Positions 1-6,872 of a DNA stretch of 9,941 nucleotides are shown one piece after another. The notes beneath the pieces were generated by a model. The model was not told the origin of the DNA. It ran no database searches and saw only the letters and a program-made list of their open reading frames with translations. This stretch comes from Porticoccus sp. (GTDB lineage Bacteria; Pseudomonadota; Gammaproteobacteria; Pseudomonadales; Porticoccaceae). The position numbers and the translations under genes are program-made. Position 1 is the first letter of the stretch. The number at the start of each line of letters is the position of its first letter. Location: contig DRHD01000056.1 in NCBI GenBank assembly GCA_011049795.1, forward strand, positions 1-9,941, in the 5' to 3' direction.

Positions 1-511
1 AACGAATGTATTCTGTACCCTGATTAATACCAATGGTTTTCTCACCAGCAACCTTGAAATTGCCATTCGGCAGGACTTCCATCACCGTAACGGTGATTGT
101 GCCCGTCAAATTGTTATTGGCACTGGAGCCACCACCACCGTTGAAATCATTCTCACCGGAGATATCCAGGGCATAATCGCCGAGCTTTTCAAGCCCTTTT
201 GGCAGCAGAGTTGTGGTCAACGATGATGATGAGCTGTTAGAGGCATTGGACGCTGAATTCTTACTGGCACTGGCCTTCTCATCAAGCACAATCGTTAGAA
301 TATCGCCCACCCTGCGAGGTCTGCGATCTTCGAACAGCGGATAGAAACTTTGACTCCCCTGGTAGATTGAACCATTTGGCTCAGGTGCAGGCACTTCGGG
401 GATACTCGCTGGTGTCCAGGCTTCTTTTTCCTTGTTCAGAAAGTTACCTGCACAGCCTACCAATGAAAATACTTGGCTGAGAATGAGTGTAATTAACAAA
501 GTTCTAAACAT
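1..511 (-). CDS. flgH: FlgH, flagellar L-ring lipoprotein (3' end cut by window edge)
   Basis: FlgH forms the L-ring, the outer-membrane bushing around the flagellar rod. I translated this partial frame by hand: 170 codons are visible from the ATG at 511 to the left edge, against roughly 220-230 aa in the family. The N-terminus is a lipoprotein signal: MFRTLL, a hydrophobic stretch, then lipobox LVGC with the lipidated Cys at residue 20. A typical FlgH core follows, with a GSIYQG motif, YPLFEDRRPRRVGDILTI and then VLDEKASASK. A Ser/Asn-rich stretch (about residues 84-96) and a Gly-rich FNGGGG segment are normal for the family. The gene starts 21 nt after the flgG stop and so is probably the seventh gene of the same transcript. 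Its ribosome binding site is weak (AAGAAA-like), suggesting coupling to flgG translation. The identity is secure; the C-terminus is unseen. Confidence 0.95.
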   Translation of the reverse strand, partial: MFRTLLITLILSQVFSLVGCAGNFLNKEKEAWTPASIPEVPAPEPNGSIYQGSQSFYPLFEDRRPRRVGDILTIVLDEKASASKNSASNASNSSSSSLTTTLLPKGLEKLGDYALDISGENDFNGGGGSSANNNLTGTITVTVMEVLPNGNFKVAGEKTIGINQGTEYIR

Positions 512-532
512 TATTTTCTTTTATAGTCCCTG

Positions 533-1315
533 CTAGAGCTGCGCCAAGCGAGCTAGCATTTCGTCACTTGTCTGAACGGCATTGCTGTTTATCTCATAGG
601 CCCGTTGGGTTTGAATCATATTGACCATTTCCTCAACCACATTGACGTTGGAGGTTTCAACAAAACCCTGGTAAAGCGAGCCCGCGCCGTTCATACCGGG
701 GATACCCTCATTGGGCGTACCTGATGATGTGGTTTCCAAATACAGGTTTTCACCTATGCTTTGCAGGCCGGTGGGGTTCACAAACGTAGAAAGGGTTAAC
801 TGCCCCACTTGGGATGACTGGTTGTCACCAGGCTGGGTCACAGAAACAATACCATCCTGACCAATACTGATGGACAGCGCATTGTCGGGAATGATGATCG
901 CCGGCTCAACGGGAGACCCACCCGCCGTCACCAACTGACCATTTTGGTCGATTTGAAAACTACCGTCTCGAGTAAATGCATTATTACCATCGGGCATTAA
1001 CACTTGAAAAAAACCGGCTCCACTAATAGCAAGATCCCGAGAATTATCCGTTTGCTGCAGGCTGCCCTGGGTGTGCAGTCGTTCAGTGGCCACCGGACGT
1101 ACCCCGGTACCGATTTGCAGACCGGATGGCAGGTTGTTCTGAGCGGTCGCCTGTGCACCGGGCTGCCTGATATTCTGATACAACAGGTCTTCGAATACTG
1201 CACGAGACCGCTTAAAACCATTAGTGCTCACATTCGCCAGGTTATTGGCAATGACATCCATTTGAACCTGTTGTGCTTCAAGACCCGTTTTCGCTGTCCA
1301 TAATGCTCTAATCAT
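533..1315 (-). CDS. flgG: FlgG, flagellar distal rod protein
   Basis: FlgG polymerises into the distal rod that crosses the periplasm and passes through the P and L rings. The product is 260 aa, the usual length. The N-terminal rod signature is at about residues 21-35 ([16 protein letters not shown]). It is followed by the FlgG-specific segment at about 41-71, [15 protein letters not shown] then [10 protein letters not shown], which is absent from hook protein FlgE and is known to make the distal rod straight. The C-terminus carries the heptad-like [26 protein letters not shown] motif that forms the inner coiled coil with the N-terminus. The ATG at 1315 has a good ribosome binding site, GGGAGATA at 1328-1321, placed just downstream of the flgF stop. 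The flgF-flgG gap is 20 nt. Nothing is unusual. Confidence 0.98.
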   Translation of the reverse strand: MIRALWTAKTGLEAQQVQMDVIANNLANVSTNGFKRSRAVFEDLLYQNIRQPGAQATAQNNLPSGLQIGTGVRPVATERLHTQGSLQQTDNSRDLAISGAGFFQVLMPDGNNAFTRDGSFQIDQNGQLVTAGGSPVEPAIIIPDNALSISIGQDGIVSVTQPGDNQSSQVGQLTLSTFVNPTGLQSIGENLYLETTSSGTPNEGIPGMNGAGSLYQGFVETSNVNVVEEMVNMIQTQRAYEINSNAVQTSDEMLARLAQL

Positions 1316-1335
1316 AATCGTATCTCCCGTTCAGT

Positions 1336-2094
1336 CTAACCCTGCAGAGACAACAAACTGTTTGCTCTCTGGGCATTTTCATTAGCCGTTTCAATCACTT
1401 TTAATTGCATCTCATAGCGCCTGGCGTTATCAATCATCGCCACCATACTTGCCAGCGGATTGACGTTACTTCCCTCCAGAGCACCGGAAACCACCCGAGC
1501 CTCTTCATCCTGCATCAAGCTGGGTGACGTACCATCTTCTCTGGGCATGGCTCGAAATAAACCATCATCTCCCCGGATCAGGCCAGCTTCACCCGGTGTA
1601 ACCAGTTTCAGGCGAGCCGTAGCAACCAGCGCATCGGGATCTTCACCTTCACCAATAGCACTGATGGTGCCATCGCTGCCTACAGACAGAGCGGCCCCCA
1701 ATGGAAGGACAATAGGACCGCCTTCACCAATCACCGGATGGCCACCGCTCATCAGAAGGCCATTGGCATCAACCTGTAAATCACCTCGACGAGTGTAGGC
1801 CTCACTACCATCGGCACTCTGTACAGCAAGCCACCCATCACCATCAATCGCCACATCCAAATCGCGACCCGTAGTACTGATAGGCCCAGTGGAAAAATCG
1901 GAACCCGAGGTGGTTGCCATCACGCCTACACGTGTTGACAGTCCCCCATCTGCGGATAAAGGCATAGATTGCATAGCAGCCAGTTGGGCACGAAACCCAC
2001 TGGTGGTTGCATTCGCCAGATTGTTGCTAATGACCGCCTGCTGATCCAGCGTCTGTTTCGCGCCGCTGGCCGCTGTGTAGATAATATGATCCAT
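1336..2094 (-). CDS. flgF: FlgF, flagellar proximal rod protein
   Basis: FlgF is one of the proximal rod subunits, present in a few copies per flagellum. The 252-aa product matches the E. coli protein length (251 aa). The N-terminus MDHIIYTAASGAKQTLDQQ is FlgF-like and leads into the rod signature AVISNNLANATTSGFR. A mid-domain has the DLDVAIDGDGWLAVQ pattern (FlgE/F/G family), and the C-terminal motif is GALEGSNVNPLASMVAMIDN followed by RRYEMQLK. The family members FlgF, FlgG and FlgE are told apart here by the N-terminus, length and order. The start has only a modest ribosome binding site (TAGGCG at 2106-2101), noticeably weaker than that of flgE upstream, in keeping with low stoichiometry. 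It starts 41 nt after the flgE stop. Confidence 0.97.
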   Translation of the reverse strand: MDHIIYTAASGAKQTLDQQAVISNNLANATTSGFRAQLAAMQSMPLSADGGLSTRVGVMATTSGSDFSTGPISTTGRDLDVAIDGDGWLAVQSADGSEAYTRRGDLQVDANGLLMSGGHPVIGEGGPIVLPLGAALSVGSDGTISAIGEGEDPDALVATARLKLVTPGEAGLIRGDDGLFRAMPREDGTSPSLMQDEEARVVSGALEGSNVNPLASMVAMIDNARRYEMQLKVIETANENAQRANSLLSLQG

Positions 2095-2135
2095 TGTTAG
2101 CGCCTATTACCGTTTGAGCTCATTATTAGTACTGA

Positions 2136-3314
2136 TTAAAGGTTAACTGCAGCCTGAAGAACCTCATCCTGAACCTTAATGGTCTGGGCGTTGGCCTGAT
2201 AGTTACGCTGAGCAATAATCAGATTCACTAGCTCCTTGGTTAAATCCACATTGGAATTTTCAACCACCCCAGCTTCCAGGCTGCCCAACACACCGGTTCC
2301 AGCAAGACCCAACAACGGCTGTCCAGAGCCCCCCGTCTCGGTCCAGGCGTTATCACCAATGGGGCGCAATCCTTCAGGGCTGGTAAATTTAGCGAGAAGA
2401 ATAGTGCCGAGAATTTGCGTCTGCTGGTTTGAATAATTACCGATAATATTACCGTTATCATCAATTAAGACACCGACTAGGTTACCCGAGGTATACCCAT
2501 CCTGATCCACGGCATTCGGATCAAAGTCCGTCGCAAACTGGCTAGCCCCAGCAAGATCAAGGGAGAGATCCAGGTTCGATACACCACCACCCGGCGTATA
2601 GGTAAAACTGCCCAATCCAGCAGTACCCACCAAAATGCCGTTGGTATCAAACGTTAGGGTTCCGGTCTCTGGTGCCACCTCAGTGCCTCTGGACATTCTC
2701 ACTTCCCAGGCGTTATCTGCCGTTTTAGTGAAATACAAAGTAGAACTGTGAGAGTTCCCCTGAGAGTCATAAATAGTGGCATTGTGGGAATACGAGTAAG
2801 TCGTTTCATCTGCGGCATCAAAGGGCACTACTAATCTATCGACAGCGGCTGCCCTAGCATCGAGATTCACAGCCATTCCAACGGTCGTTGTTGCCCTAGC
2901 GGCCAAACCACCAGAACCCAACTGAAGCTCTATGGGAGCCCCACCTGCACCACCCGCAGGAAACCCTGTCAACTTGGCTCCTTGGGCATTAGTAAAAAAC
3001 CCATCACTATCAATCGTTAATTGACCATTCCGCGAAAAAACCACTTGATCGTTCTGAACAAAACGGAAAAAACCTTCCCCACTAATCGCCAGGTCAAGAT
3101 TTCTGCCCGTACTTTCCAAGGTGCCAGTAGTAAAATCCTGTAGCACAGCTGACACCCGAGTACCCAACGCTGTATTTGCTTCGGCAAAAACATCGGAAAA
3201 CAGGGTTCGCCCACCCTTAAAGCCCACCGTTTGGGAGTTAGCAATATTGTTACCAATAACTTCTAGGTTAGTAGCGGCCGCATTAAGACCACTCAGTGCT
3301 TGTGAAAAACCCAT
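2136..3314 (-). CDS. flgE: FlgE, flagellar hook protein
   Basis: FlgE polymerises outside the cell into the flexible hook joining rod and filament. The product is 392 aa (E. coli about 402). The N-terminus MGFSQALSGLNAAATNLEVI with GNNIANSQTVGFKGGR at about 21-36 is diagnostic of hook protein. It is followed by TLFSDVF and the GRNLDLAISGEGFFRF segment. The variable surface domains occupy the middle (about 140-320, including a YSHNATIYDSQGNSH stretch). The C-terminus, VENSNVDLTKELVNLIIAQR then NYQANAQTIKVQDEVLQ, is the conserved coiled-coil half. The ribosome binding site AAGGAGAT (3328-3321, 6-nt spacing) is the strongest in the operon, fitting a subunit needed in more than a hundred copies. 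A 67-nt gap separates it from flgD. Confidence 0.98.
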   Translation of the reverse strand: MGFSQALSGLNAAATNLEVIGNNIANSQTVGFKGGRTLFSDVFAEANTALGTRVSAVLQDFTTGTLESTGRNLDLAISGEGFFRFVQNDQVVFSRNGQLTIDSDGFFTNAQGAKLTGFPAGGAGGAPIELQLGSGGLAARATTTVGMAVNLDARAAAVDRLVVPFDAADETTYSYSHNATIYDSQGNSHSSTLYFTKTADNAWEVRMSRGTEVAPETGTLTFDTNGILVGTAGLGSFTYTPGGGVSNLDLSLDLAGASQFATDFDPNAVDQDGYTSGNLVGVLIDDNGNIIGNYSNQQTQILGTILLAKFTSPEGLRPIGDNAWTETGGSGQPLLGLAGTGVLGSLEAGVVENSNVDLTKELVNLIIAQRNYQANAQTIKVQDEVLQAAVNL

Positions 3315-3381
3315 ATTTTTATCTCCTTAGAGAGTTAGGTATATTGTTAAAATTCAGTGTGTTGACGTTAAATAAACCCGA

Positions 3382-4062
3382 TCAAAGTATTTGCCTGACT
3401 TGCTGCAATGTCACCTGATCAGACACACCACCCAGATCAAGACGAAAACCGCCGTTTTGATCCGGGCTCACGGCCTGAACAAGGGCATAGTTAAAGGTGT
3501 TACTCCCAATCACACGGGCATCACTGCCCACTGCTTGGACAACAACCCGATAAGCGGCTGGCGCAGCAAACTCCCCTGATTCAAGAACCCCGTCCCAAAC
3601 GAAAGAGTCATATCCGGCATCCATGGCGCCCAAATCAAAACTACGTACAACCTGACCACTACCATCAATAATAGTGGCGGTCACTTGCTCAGCAGGTGAG
3701 CTAATTTCTATGCCAAATGGTGTCGATGCACCCTCACTACCAACGAGCAATCGATCCCCTGGTACCATGACGGCTTTACCAATCAAGCTTGCAGCTTGAA
3801 GGGCCTGCCCCGCCTCAATCTGAGTATTAATTCCGCGGAGCGTGGCATTCAGTTCTTCAATACCATTAACGGTGTTGATCTGCGCCAGCTGGGAGGTTAA
3901 CTCTGCATTATCCATCGGATTCATGGGGTCTTGGTTTTTAAGCTGAGTAATCAGCATGGTCATAAAATTATTCTGTAAATCTTTAGCACTTTGATCTGAT
4001 GCTTGTGATGCGCCATTAGCACCGGGAAGCTGGTTAAATTCGACAACACTATTGACCGACAT
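3382..4062 (-). CDS. flgD: FlgD, hook cap / hook assembly scaffold
   Basis: FlgD caps the growing hook and promotes FlgE polymerisation; it is shed when the hook is complete. The product is 226 aa (E. coli 231). The conserved export and capping region is at about residues 31-70: NNFMTMLITQLKNQDPMNPM followed by DNAELTSQLAQINTVNGIEE. After it comes a FlgD Tudor/Ig-like region with the patterns GKAVMVPGD, VVRSFDLG and AGYDSFVWDG, which is the usual FlgD fold (about 85-215). The ATG lies 2 nt beyond the flgC stop, and its ribosome binding site (GAGAGGGG, about 4075-4068) is made from the last codons of flgC, so translation of the two is probably coupled. Confidence 0.97.
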   Translation of the reverse strand: MSVNSVVEFNQLPGANGASQASDQSAKDLQNNFMTMLITQLKNQDPMNPMDNAELTSQLAQINTVNGIEELNATLRGINTQIEAGQALQAASLIGKAVMVPGDRLLVGSEGASTPFGIEISSPAEQVTATIIDGSGQVVRSFDLGAMDAGYDSFVWDGVLESGEFAAPAAYRVVVQAVGSDARVIGSNTFNYALVQAVSPDQNGGFRLDLGGVSDQVTLQQVRQIL

Positions 4063-4064
4063 AA

Positions 4065-4472
4065 TTACCCCTCTCCCAAGGTCAGGGTTTTCAGCAATAA
4101 CTGCTTAGTGGTATTCATCACTTCCACATTGGCCTGGTATGAACGAGAAGCGGAAATCATATTCACCATTTCATGTATCGGATCCACATTAGGCATTTCC
4201 AGATAGCCCTCTTCATTGGCTAACGGATGCTCTGGACGGAACACCAGAGGCAAGGGTGAGTCGTCTTCAATCACCCCTGACACTCTGACGCCACCAAGGC
4301 TATCAGCATTTTTCGCCACACTTTCAAATATCACCTGTTTCGCCCGGTAGGCATTACCATCTGGCCCAGCCACACTTTCAGCATTAGCCAGATTACTCGC
4401 CGTGACATTCATTCTCTGGGACTGAGCCGTCAGCGCTGAACCTGAAATTTCTAAAATTGAAAACATCGACAT
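4065..4472 (-). CDS. flgC: FlgC, flagellar proximal rod protein
   Basis: FlgC is a proximal rod subunit that assembles with FlgB and FlgF next to the MS ring and export gate. The product is 135 aa (E. coli 134). It has the FlgC N-terminus [20 protein letters not shown], the rod signature [12 protein letters not shown] with [10 protein letters not shown], and the C-terminal [20 protein letters not shown] and [11 protein letters not shown] helix. There are two nearby in-frame ATGs (4472 and 4466). The first is chosen because an AGG-type ribosome binding site lies at about 8 nt from it and at an overlong distance from the second. It is 65 nt downstream of the flgB stop. Confidence 0.97.
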   Translation of the reverse strand: MSMFSILEISGSALTAQSQRMNVTASNLANAESVAGPDGNAYRAKQVIFESVAKNADSLGGVRVSGVIEDDSPLPLVFRPEHPLANEEGYLEMPNVDPIHEMVNMISASRSYQANVEVMNTTKQLLLKTLTLGEG

Positions 4473-4537
4473 AGTATTTACCTGCGTGTTCTGGCCATTA
4501 AATCAACAACCCCGTTTACTAACGGATTACCGCCCTA

Positions 4538-4957
4538 CTACTCTGGCCTCATCGCAGACTTGAGCCCGCGAATGTAACCATTCAAAAAAGTCAGACTTGC
4601 CTGCTGACGCACTGAGTTCTCAGAAAACTGCGCCCGCTCTGTATCCATCTCCACGGTATTGCCATCCATACTTGGCTGCGCTGGCACACGATAATTCAGA
4701 CCATGCACAGAAGAGCCCCCACCCCGCCGACTACCTGACAGATGAGCCTCTGAGGTGGTATCAAGCTTTATACTTGGCGTGCCCGCCCGGCCATTTTTTA
4801 CCGCCTTGGAGAGTTCACTGGAGAAATCAAAATCACGAGCCTTGTAATTAGGTGTGTCAGCATTTGCTATATTGTTAGCCAGAACTTTCTGGCGCTCCTG
4901 TCGCAAATTCAACACCTCTTTAGAGAAGTTAAACGAATCACTCAGCTTGTCGATCAT
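4538..4957 (-). CDS. flgB: FlgB, flagellar proximal rod protein (start set to ATG 4957)
   Basis: FlgB is the rod subunit thought to be nearest the MS ring and export gate. I place the start at the ATG at 4957, giving 139 aa, rather than at the longer in-frame TTG at 4972. The family N-terminus is M-x-DKL (E. coli MLDKL; here MIDKL), and an AGGT ribosome binding site sits about 7 nt before this ATG. The TTG would add only MAGFI and has no site in front of it. The diagnostic motif is at about residues 22-45: RQKVLANNIANADTPNYKAR then DFDF. The C-terminus has the DTERAQFSENSVRQQASLTF motif and a final helix with GLKSAMR. It is the first gene of the minus-strand rod-hook operon, facing divergently transcribed flgA. 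Confidence 0.96.
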   Translation of the reverse strand: MIDKLSDSFNFSKEVLNLRQERQKVLANNIANADTPNYKARDFDFSSELSKAVKNGRAGTPSIKLDTTSEAHLSGSRRGGGSSVHGLNYRVPAQPSMDGNTVEMDTERAQFSENSVRQQASLTFLNGYIRGLKSAMRPE

Positions 4958-5127
4958 GATGAAACCTGCCAAAGAAATTATTTACTGAACCCAGTGTAGA
5001 TAGAGTGCCGTCAAGACAAAGTGCTAAAAAGGGCATGTTTTGACAGCTATTTCCACCAAACGGGAAAATGGTGGGTCGTTAAACTCTGCACAACAAACAA
5101 AGAGACAGCCTTCGGTAGAAATTGATT
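4958..5127. promoter_or_regulatory. Divergent flgB / flgA control region
   Basis: This 170-bp spacer lies between two head-to-head flagellar genes, so it must hold the promoter of the rod-hook operon (minus) and probably that of flgA (plus). No sigma-28 type GCCGATAA element is present on either strand. On the plus strand TTGACA (5040-5045) followed after 18 nt by GAAAAT (5064-5069) is a possible sigma-70 promoter for flgA. On the minus strand CGGCACTCTATCTACA (5010-4995) keeps the GGCAC half of a sigma-54 -24/-12 site with correct spacing, but its -12 element reads CTAC instead of TTGC. It is only a weak candidate for flgB, although related operons in Pseudomonas and Vibrio are sigma-54 dependent. 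Confidence 0.5.
5040..5069 (+). promoter_or_regulatory. Candidate sigma-70 promoter for flgA
   Basis: A perfect -35 hexamer TTGACA at 5040-5045 is followed by an 18-nt spacer and GAAAAT at 5064-5069 (4 of 6 matches to TATAAT). The expected transcript start is about 50 nt before the flgA ATG. The -10 match is imperfect and no regulator site is recognised, so this is a candidate only. Confidence 0.35.
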
Positions 5128-5844
5128 ATGCATCGCCAAAACAGAACACATAAATACAGTACAATCATAAGGTTACAAATTCTGTTGCTTTTACTTATAT
5201 CGAGCGCATCAGTATTATCACAACCGGATACAGACAGTAATGAGGTGCTAACGACAGCCAAACTGTTTCTTCAGCAACAAGCTGAGGCTCTGGCAGGACA
5301 AGTCGACATAGAGATCGACATGCCCTCGACACAGTTTCCTCCCTGCGAAAAACCCGAAGCATTCCTACCCAAAAAGAGCCCGCTTAAGCCTGGCAGAGTA
5401 TCCGTTGGGGTTCGCTGTGGAACAGAGATGCAAACAGTTCGCTATATGCAGGCATTTATCTCGGTTGTCGGCACTTACGTGACTGTCGTTGATGGCATCA
5501 GTCCAGGTACCATTATCAGATCAACCGATGTAGAAGAAGTGACAGGCAATCTGAGTCGACTACCGTCTAGTGCAATCAACTCCGCAAATGACGCCATTGG
5601 CAAAATGAGCAAAATGCGACTGAGAGCTGGCACAGCAGTGCTTCAGCAACACCTAGCCACCCCGTCAGTGGTTAAAAGAGGCGAACAGGTCACCGTTGAG
5701 ACGGGAGGAAAAGGATTCAAAATATCCCGACAGGGAGAAGCAGTTGAGTCAGGCGGTATTGGAGATATTATTCACATCAGAATATCCAAAAAAGAAACAC
5801 TCACGGCAACCATAACCGGCCCCGGCAGAACCTCCCTTAAATAG
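5128..5844 (+). CDS. flgA: FlgA, periplasmic chaperone for P-ring assembly (start set to ATG 5128)
   Basis: FlgA is an exported chaperone that helps FlgI assemble the P-ring in the periplasm. From the ATG at 5128 the product is 238 aa. An in-frame TTG at 5122 would add two residues but leaves only 3 nt to the GGTAG ribosome binding site (5114-5118), whereas the ATG has 9 nt. The N-terminus has a basic region (HRQNRTHKYSTIIR) and a hydrophobic core (LQILLLLLISSASVL), a Sec signal peptide with likely cleavage near SVLSQP. The N-terminal domain has paired cysteines (PPCEKPE and VGVRCGTE) as in other FlgA proteins. The C-terminal SAF domain runs from about VTVVDGISPGTIIRSTDVEE to the end, including VKRGEQVTVETGGKGFKISR and GEAVESGGIGD. 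The extreme C-terminus is slightly divergent (IRISKKE where many have IRVxN). It is divergent from flgB, with a 260-bp gap before flgM. Confidence 0.95.
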   Translation: MHRQNRTHKYSTIIRLQILLLLLISSASVLSQPDTDSNEVLTTAKLFLQQQAEALAGQVDIEIDMPSTQFPPCEKPEAFLPKKSPLKPGRVSVGVRCGTEMQTVRYMQAFISVVGTYVTVVDGISPGTIIRSTDVEEVTGNLSRLPSSAINSANDAIGKMSKMRLRAGTAVLQQHLATPSVVKRGEQVTVETGGKGFKISRQGEAVESGGIGDIIHIRISKKETLTATITGPGRTSLK

Positions 5845-5949
5845 TGACAACAAATTAGCGGGATACTCTGCCCTCACACACTGTTTCTAACCCCCAACAA
5901 CTACGTGCCATCACCAGAAAGAAATGCTGAGCCCGCTGGGAAACCCCAT

Positions 5950-5976
5950 TCAAGTGCGCACCCTTCCTGCCGATAG
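5950..5976 (+). promoter_or_regulatory. Candidate upstream sigma-28 promoter (flgM P2)
   Basis: TCAAGTGC (5950-5957), an 11-nt spacer and GCCGATAG (5969-5976) fit the FliA consensus TAAAGTTT-N11-GCCGATAA. The -10 matches in 7 of 8 positions and the -35 in 5 of 8, with exact spacing. It lies in the flgA-flgM spacer, 93 nt upstream of the better flgM promoter and in the same direction. It may be a second, weaker flgM promoter or a relic; a good -10 alone can occur by chance. Confidence 0.45.
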
Positions 5977-6042
5977 TACAGTATGCGGAAAACAATGACC
6001 CCGTGCTTTGCCCCTGCCCGAAAAAATCATTTTTAATAATTA

Positions 6043-6090
6043 TTAAAGTTCTATGCTCGGCGGCCGAATATATTAGTTAAGGAACTTTAA
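6043..6090. repeat. Perfect 9-bp inverted repeat bracketing the flgM promoter -10
   Basis: TTAAAGTTC at 6043-6051 has its exact reverse complement GAACTTTAA at 6082-6090. The left arm contains the sigma-28 -35 element and the right arm falls just inside the predicted transcript. Each arm's TAAAGTTC core is exactly 11 nt from the -10 octamer (6063-6070), so the dyad is centred on the -10. This could be an operator for a dimeric regulator or chance in AT-rich DNA; no known regulator site was recognised. Confidence 0.6.
6044..6070 (+). promoter_or_regulatory. Sigma-28 (FliA) promoter for flgM
   Basis: TAAAGTTC (6044-6051), an 11-nt spacer (6052-6062) and GCCGAATA (6063-6070) match the FliA consensus TAAAGTTT-N11-GCCGATAA in 7 of 8 -35 positions and at the GCCGA core of the -10. 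The predicted start is near 6077, giving a leader of about 28 nt before the flgM TTG with the ribosome binding site well inside it. Sigma-28 control of flgM gives the known feedback loop in which sigma-28 drives its own anti-sigma factor; flgN and the EAL-HDOD gene are probably co-transcribed. Confidence 0.85.
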
Positions 6091-6104
6091 AAACGAGGCG
6101 TCCC

Positions 6105-6383
6105 TTGAAAATCGATAGCACAACATCACTCATACCTACCCAGCAGGCGGATCAGGCAAAAGCAAAAAGTGCTGAGAAGGCCACAAGCCAATCAGCTACG
6201 CCAAGCTTTATCGCCCATCTAAGCTCCGCCGCTACCGCTGATACTAGCCGTGACATTGATGCTGTTCGCGTTAGCGAGCTACAGGAGGCCATCAAAGATG
6301 GCAAGCTGGAAGTCAATGCCGAAAAAATTGCCGACAGCCTTATCGAAAGCGTTAAAGACTTACTAATGAGTGAAGTCGCATGA
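6105..6383 (+). CDS. flgM: FlgM, anti-sigma-28 factor (TTG start)
   Basis: FlgM binds sigma-28 (FliA) and blocks late flagellar genes until the hook is complete, when it is exported through the hook-basal body. The product is 92 aa (E. coli 97). The N-terminus MKIDSTTSLIP resembles the family M-x-ID start and is followed by a low-complexity Ala/Gln/Lys/Ser-rich stretch, as expected for this largely disordered protein. The conserved sigma-binding half is at about 49-90: RDIDAVRVSELQEAIKDGKL, then EVNAEKIADSLIESVKDLL. The start is a TTG at 6105 with GAGG at 6095-6098 six nt before it. There is no in-frame ATG nearby, so the rare start is the only sensible choice. Its stop overlaps the flgN ATG (ATGA). 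It lies directly downstream of a sigma-28 promoter. Confidence 0.94.
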   Translation: MKIDSTTSLIPTQQADQAKAKSAEKATSQSATPSFIAHLSSAATADTSRDIDAVRVSELQEAIKDGKLEVNAEKIADSLIESVKDLLMSEVA

Positions 6384-6829
6384 GCCTATCCGCACTTTTT
6401 AATAGCCAAAAAACCTACCTGGAGCAACTGGAAGCTCTTCTAGAAAGTGAACAGTCGGAATTGATGTCTGCCGGTGTCAATGGCGACCGTCTCAGCCAAC
6501 TTGCCGAAGAAAAGAGCGGCAAAATTCAGATGCTCGAGCGCCTGGAACTTCAGCGCCGCAACACCCAGAAGCAACTGGGTTACACTGATGACCTCCAGGG
6601 CACAGAGCAGGCCACAAAAGACGCAGGCTGCCTCAGTGAATGGCAGGACATTTTGGCCACAGCAGAACGGGTTATCCACCAGAACAATGTCAATGGTAGC
6701 CTTATAGAAAGACAGCTCACTCACAACCAGAAAGCACTCAATATGCTGACGGAAGTGTCTGGAAAACCTCTTTACGGATCAGATGGCCGCTCCCCGCTGA
6801 ATCGCAGCAGTGTCAATTCTTCTGCCTGA
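6380..6829 (+). CDS. flgN: FlgN, export chaperone for FlgK and FlgL
   Basis: FlgN is a cytosolic chaperone that binds the hook-filament junction proteins FlgK and FlgL and delivers them to the export gate. The product is 149 aa, near the usual 140-160. It is predicted to be almost wholly helical, with heptad-rich stretches (YLEQLEALLESEQSELMSAG, then LSQLAEEKSGKIQMLERLEL). A C-terminal NQKALNMLTE helix is followed by the SGKPLYGSDGRS motif; YG-x-DGR near the C-terminus is typical of gammaproteobacterial FlgN. The ATG overlaps the flgM stop by 4 nt, so the two are translationally coupled. The tail after DGRS is Ser/Asn-rich. The next gene begins 43 nt later without a visible terminator. Confidence 0.93.
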   Translation: MSLSALFNSQKTYLEQLEALLESEQSELMSAGVNGDRLSQLAEEKSGKIQMLERLELQRRNTQKQLGYTDDLQGTEQATKDAGCLSEWQDILATAERVIHQNNVNGSLIERQLTHNQKALNMLTEVSGKPLYGSDGRSPLNRSSVNSSA

Positions 6830-6872
6830 ATAACTTCACAGCCCGTTTAACACCCATACGGAGCACAGACTC

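Noticed and set aside
1004..1303. Plus-strand 99-codon frame opposite flgG, and similar antisense frames across the rod-hook operon
   Set aside because: They are shadows of strongly conserved flagellar genes, lack ribosome binding sites and resemble no protein family.
4512..4525. Small hairpin CCGTT-AGTA-AACGG between flgB and flgC
   Set aside because: A 5-bp stem without a T-tract inside an operon; not convincing as a terminator or processing site.
5079..5261. Minus-strand 60-codon frame spanning the flgA start and the divergent region
   Set aside because: It overlaps the signal peptide coding region of flgA, has no ribosome binding site that I can see, and its product looks like a reverse reading of a hydrophobic stretch.
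5983..6036. 17-codon ATG frame (starting MRKTMTP) between flgA and flgM
   Set aside because: It has no ribosome binding site and is very short. It would only matter as a leaderless peptide if the weak upstream sigma-28 site is real.
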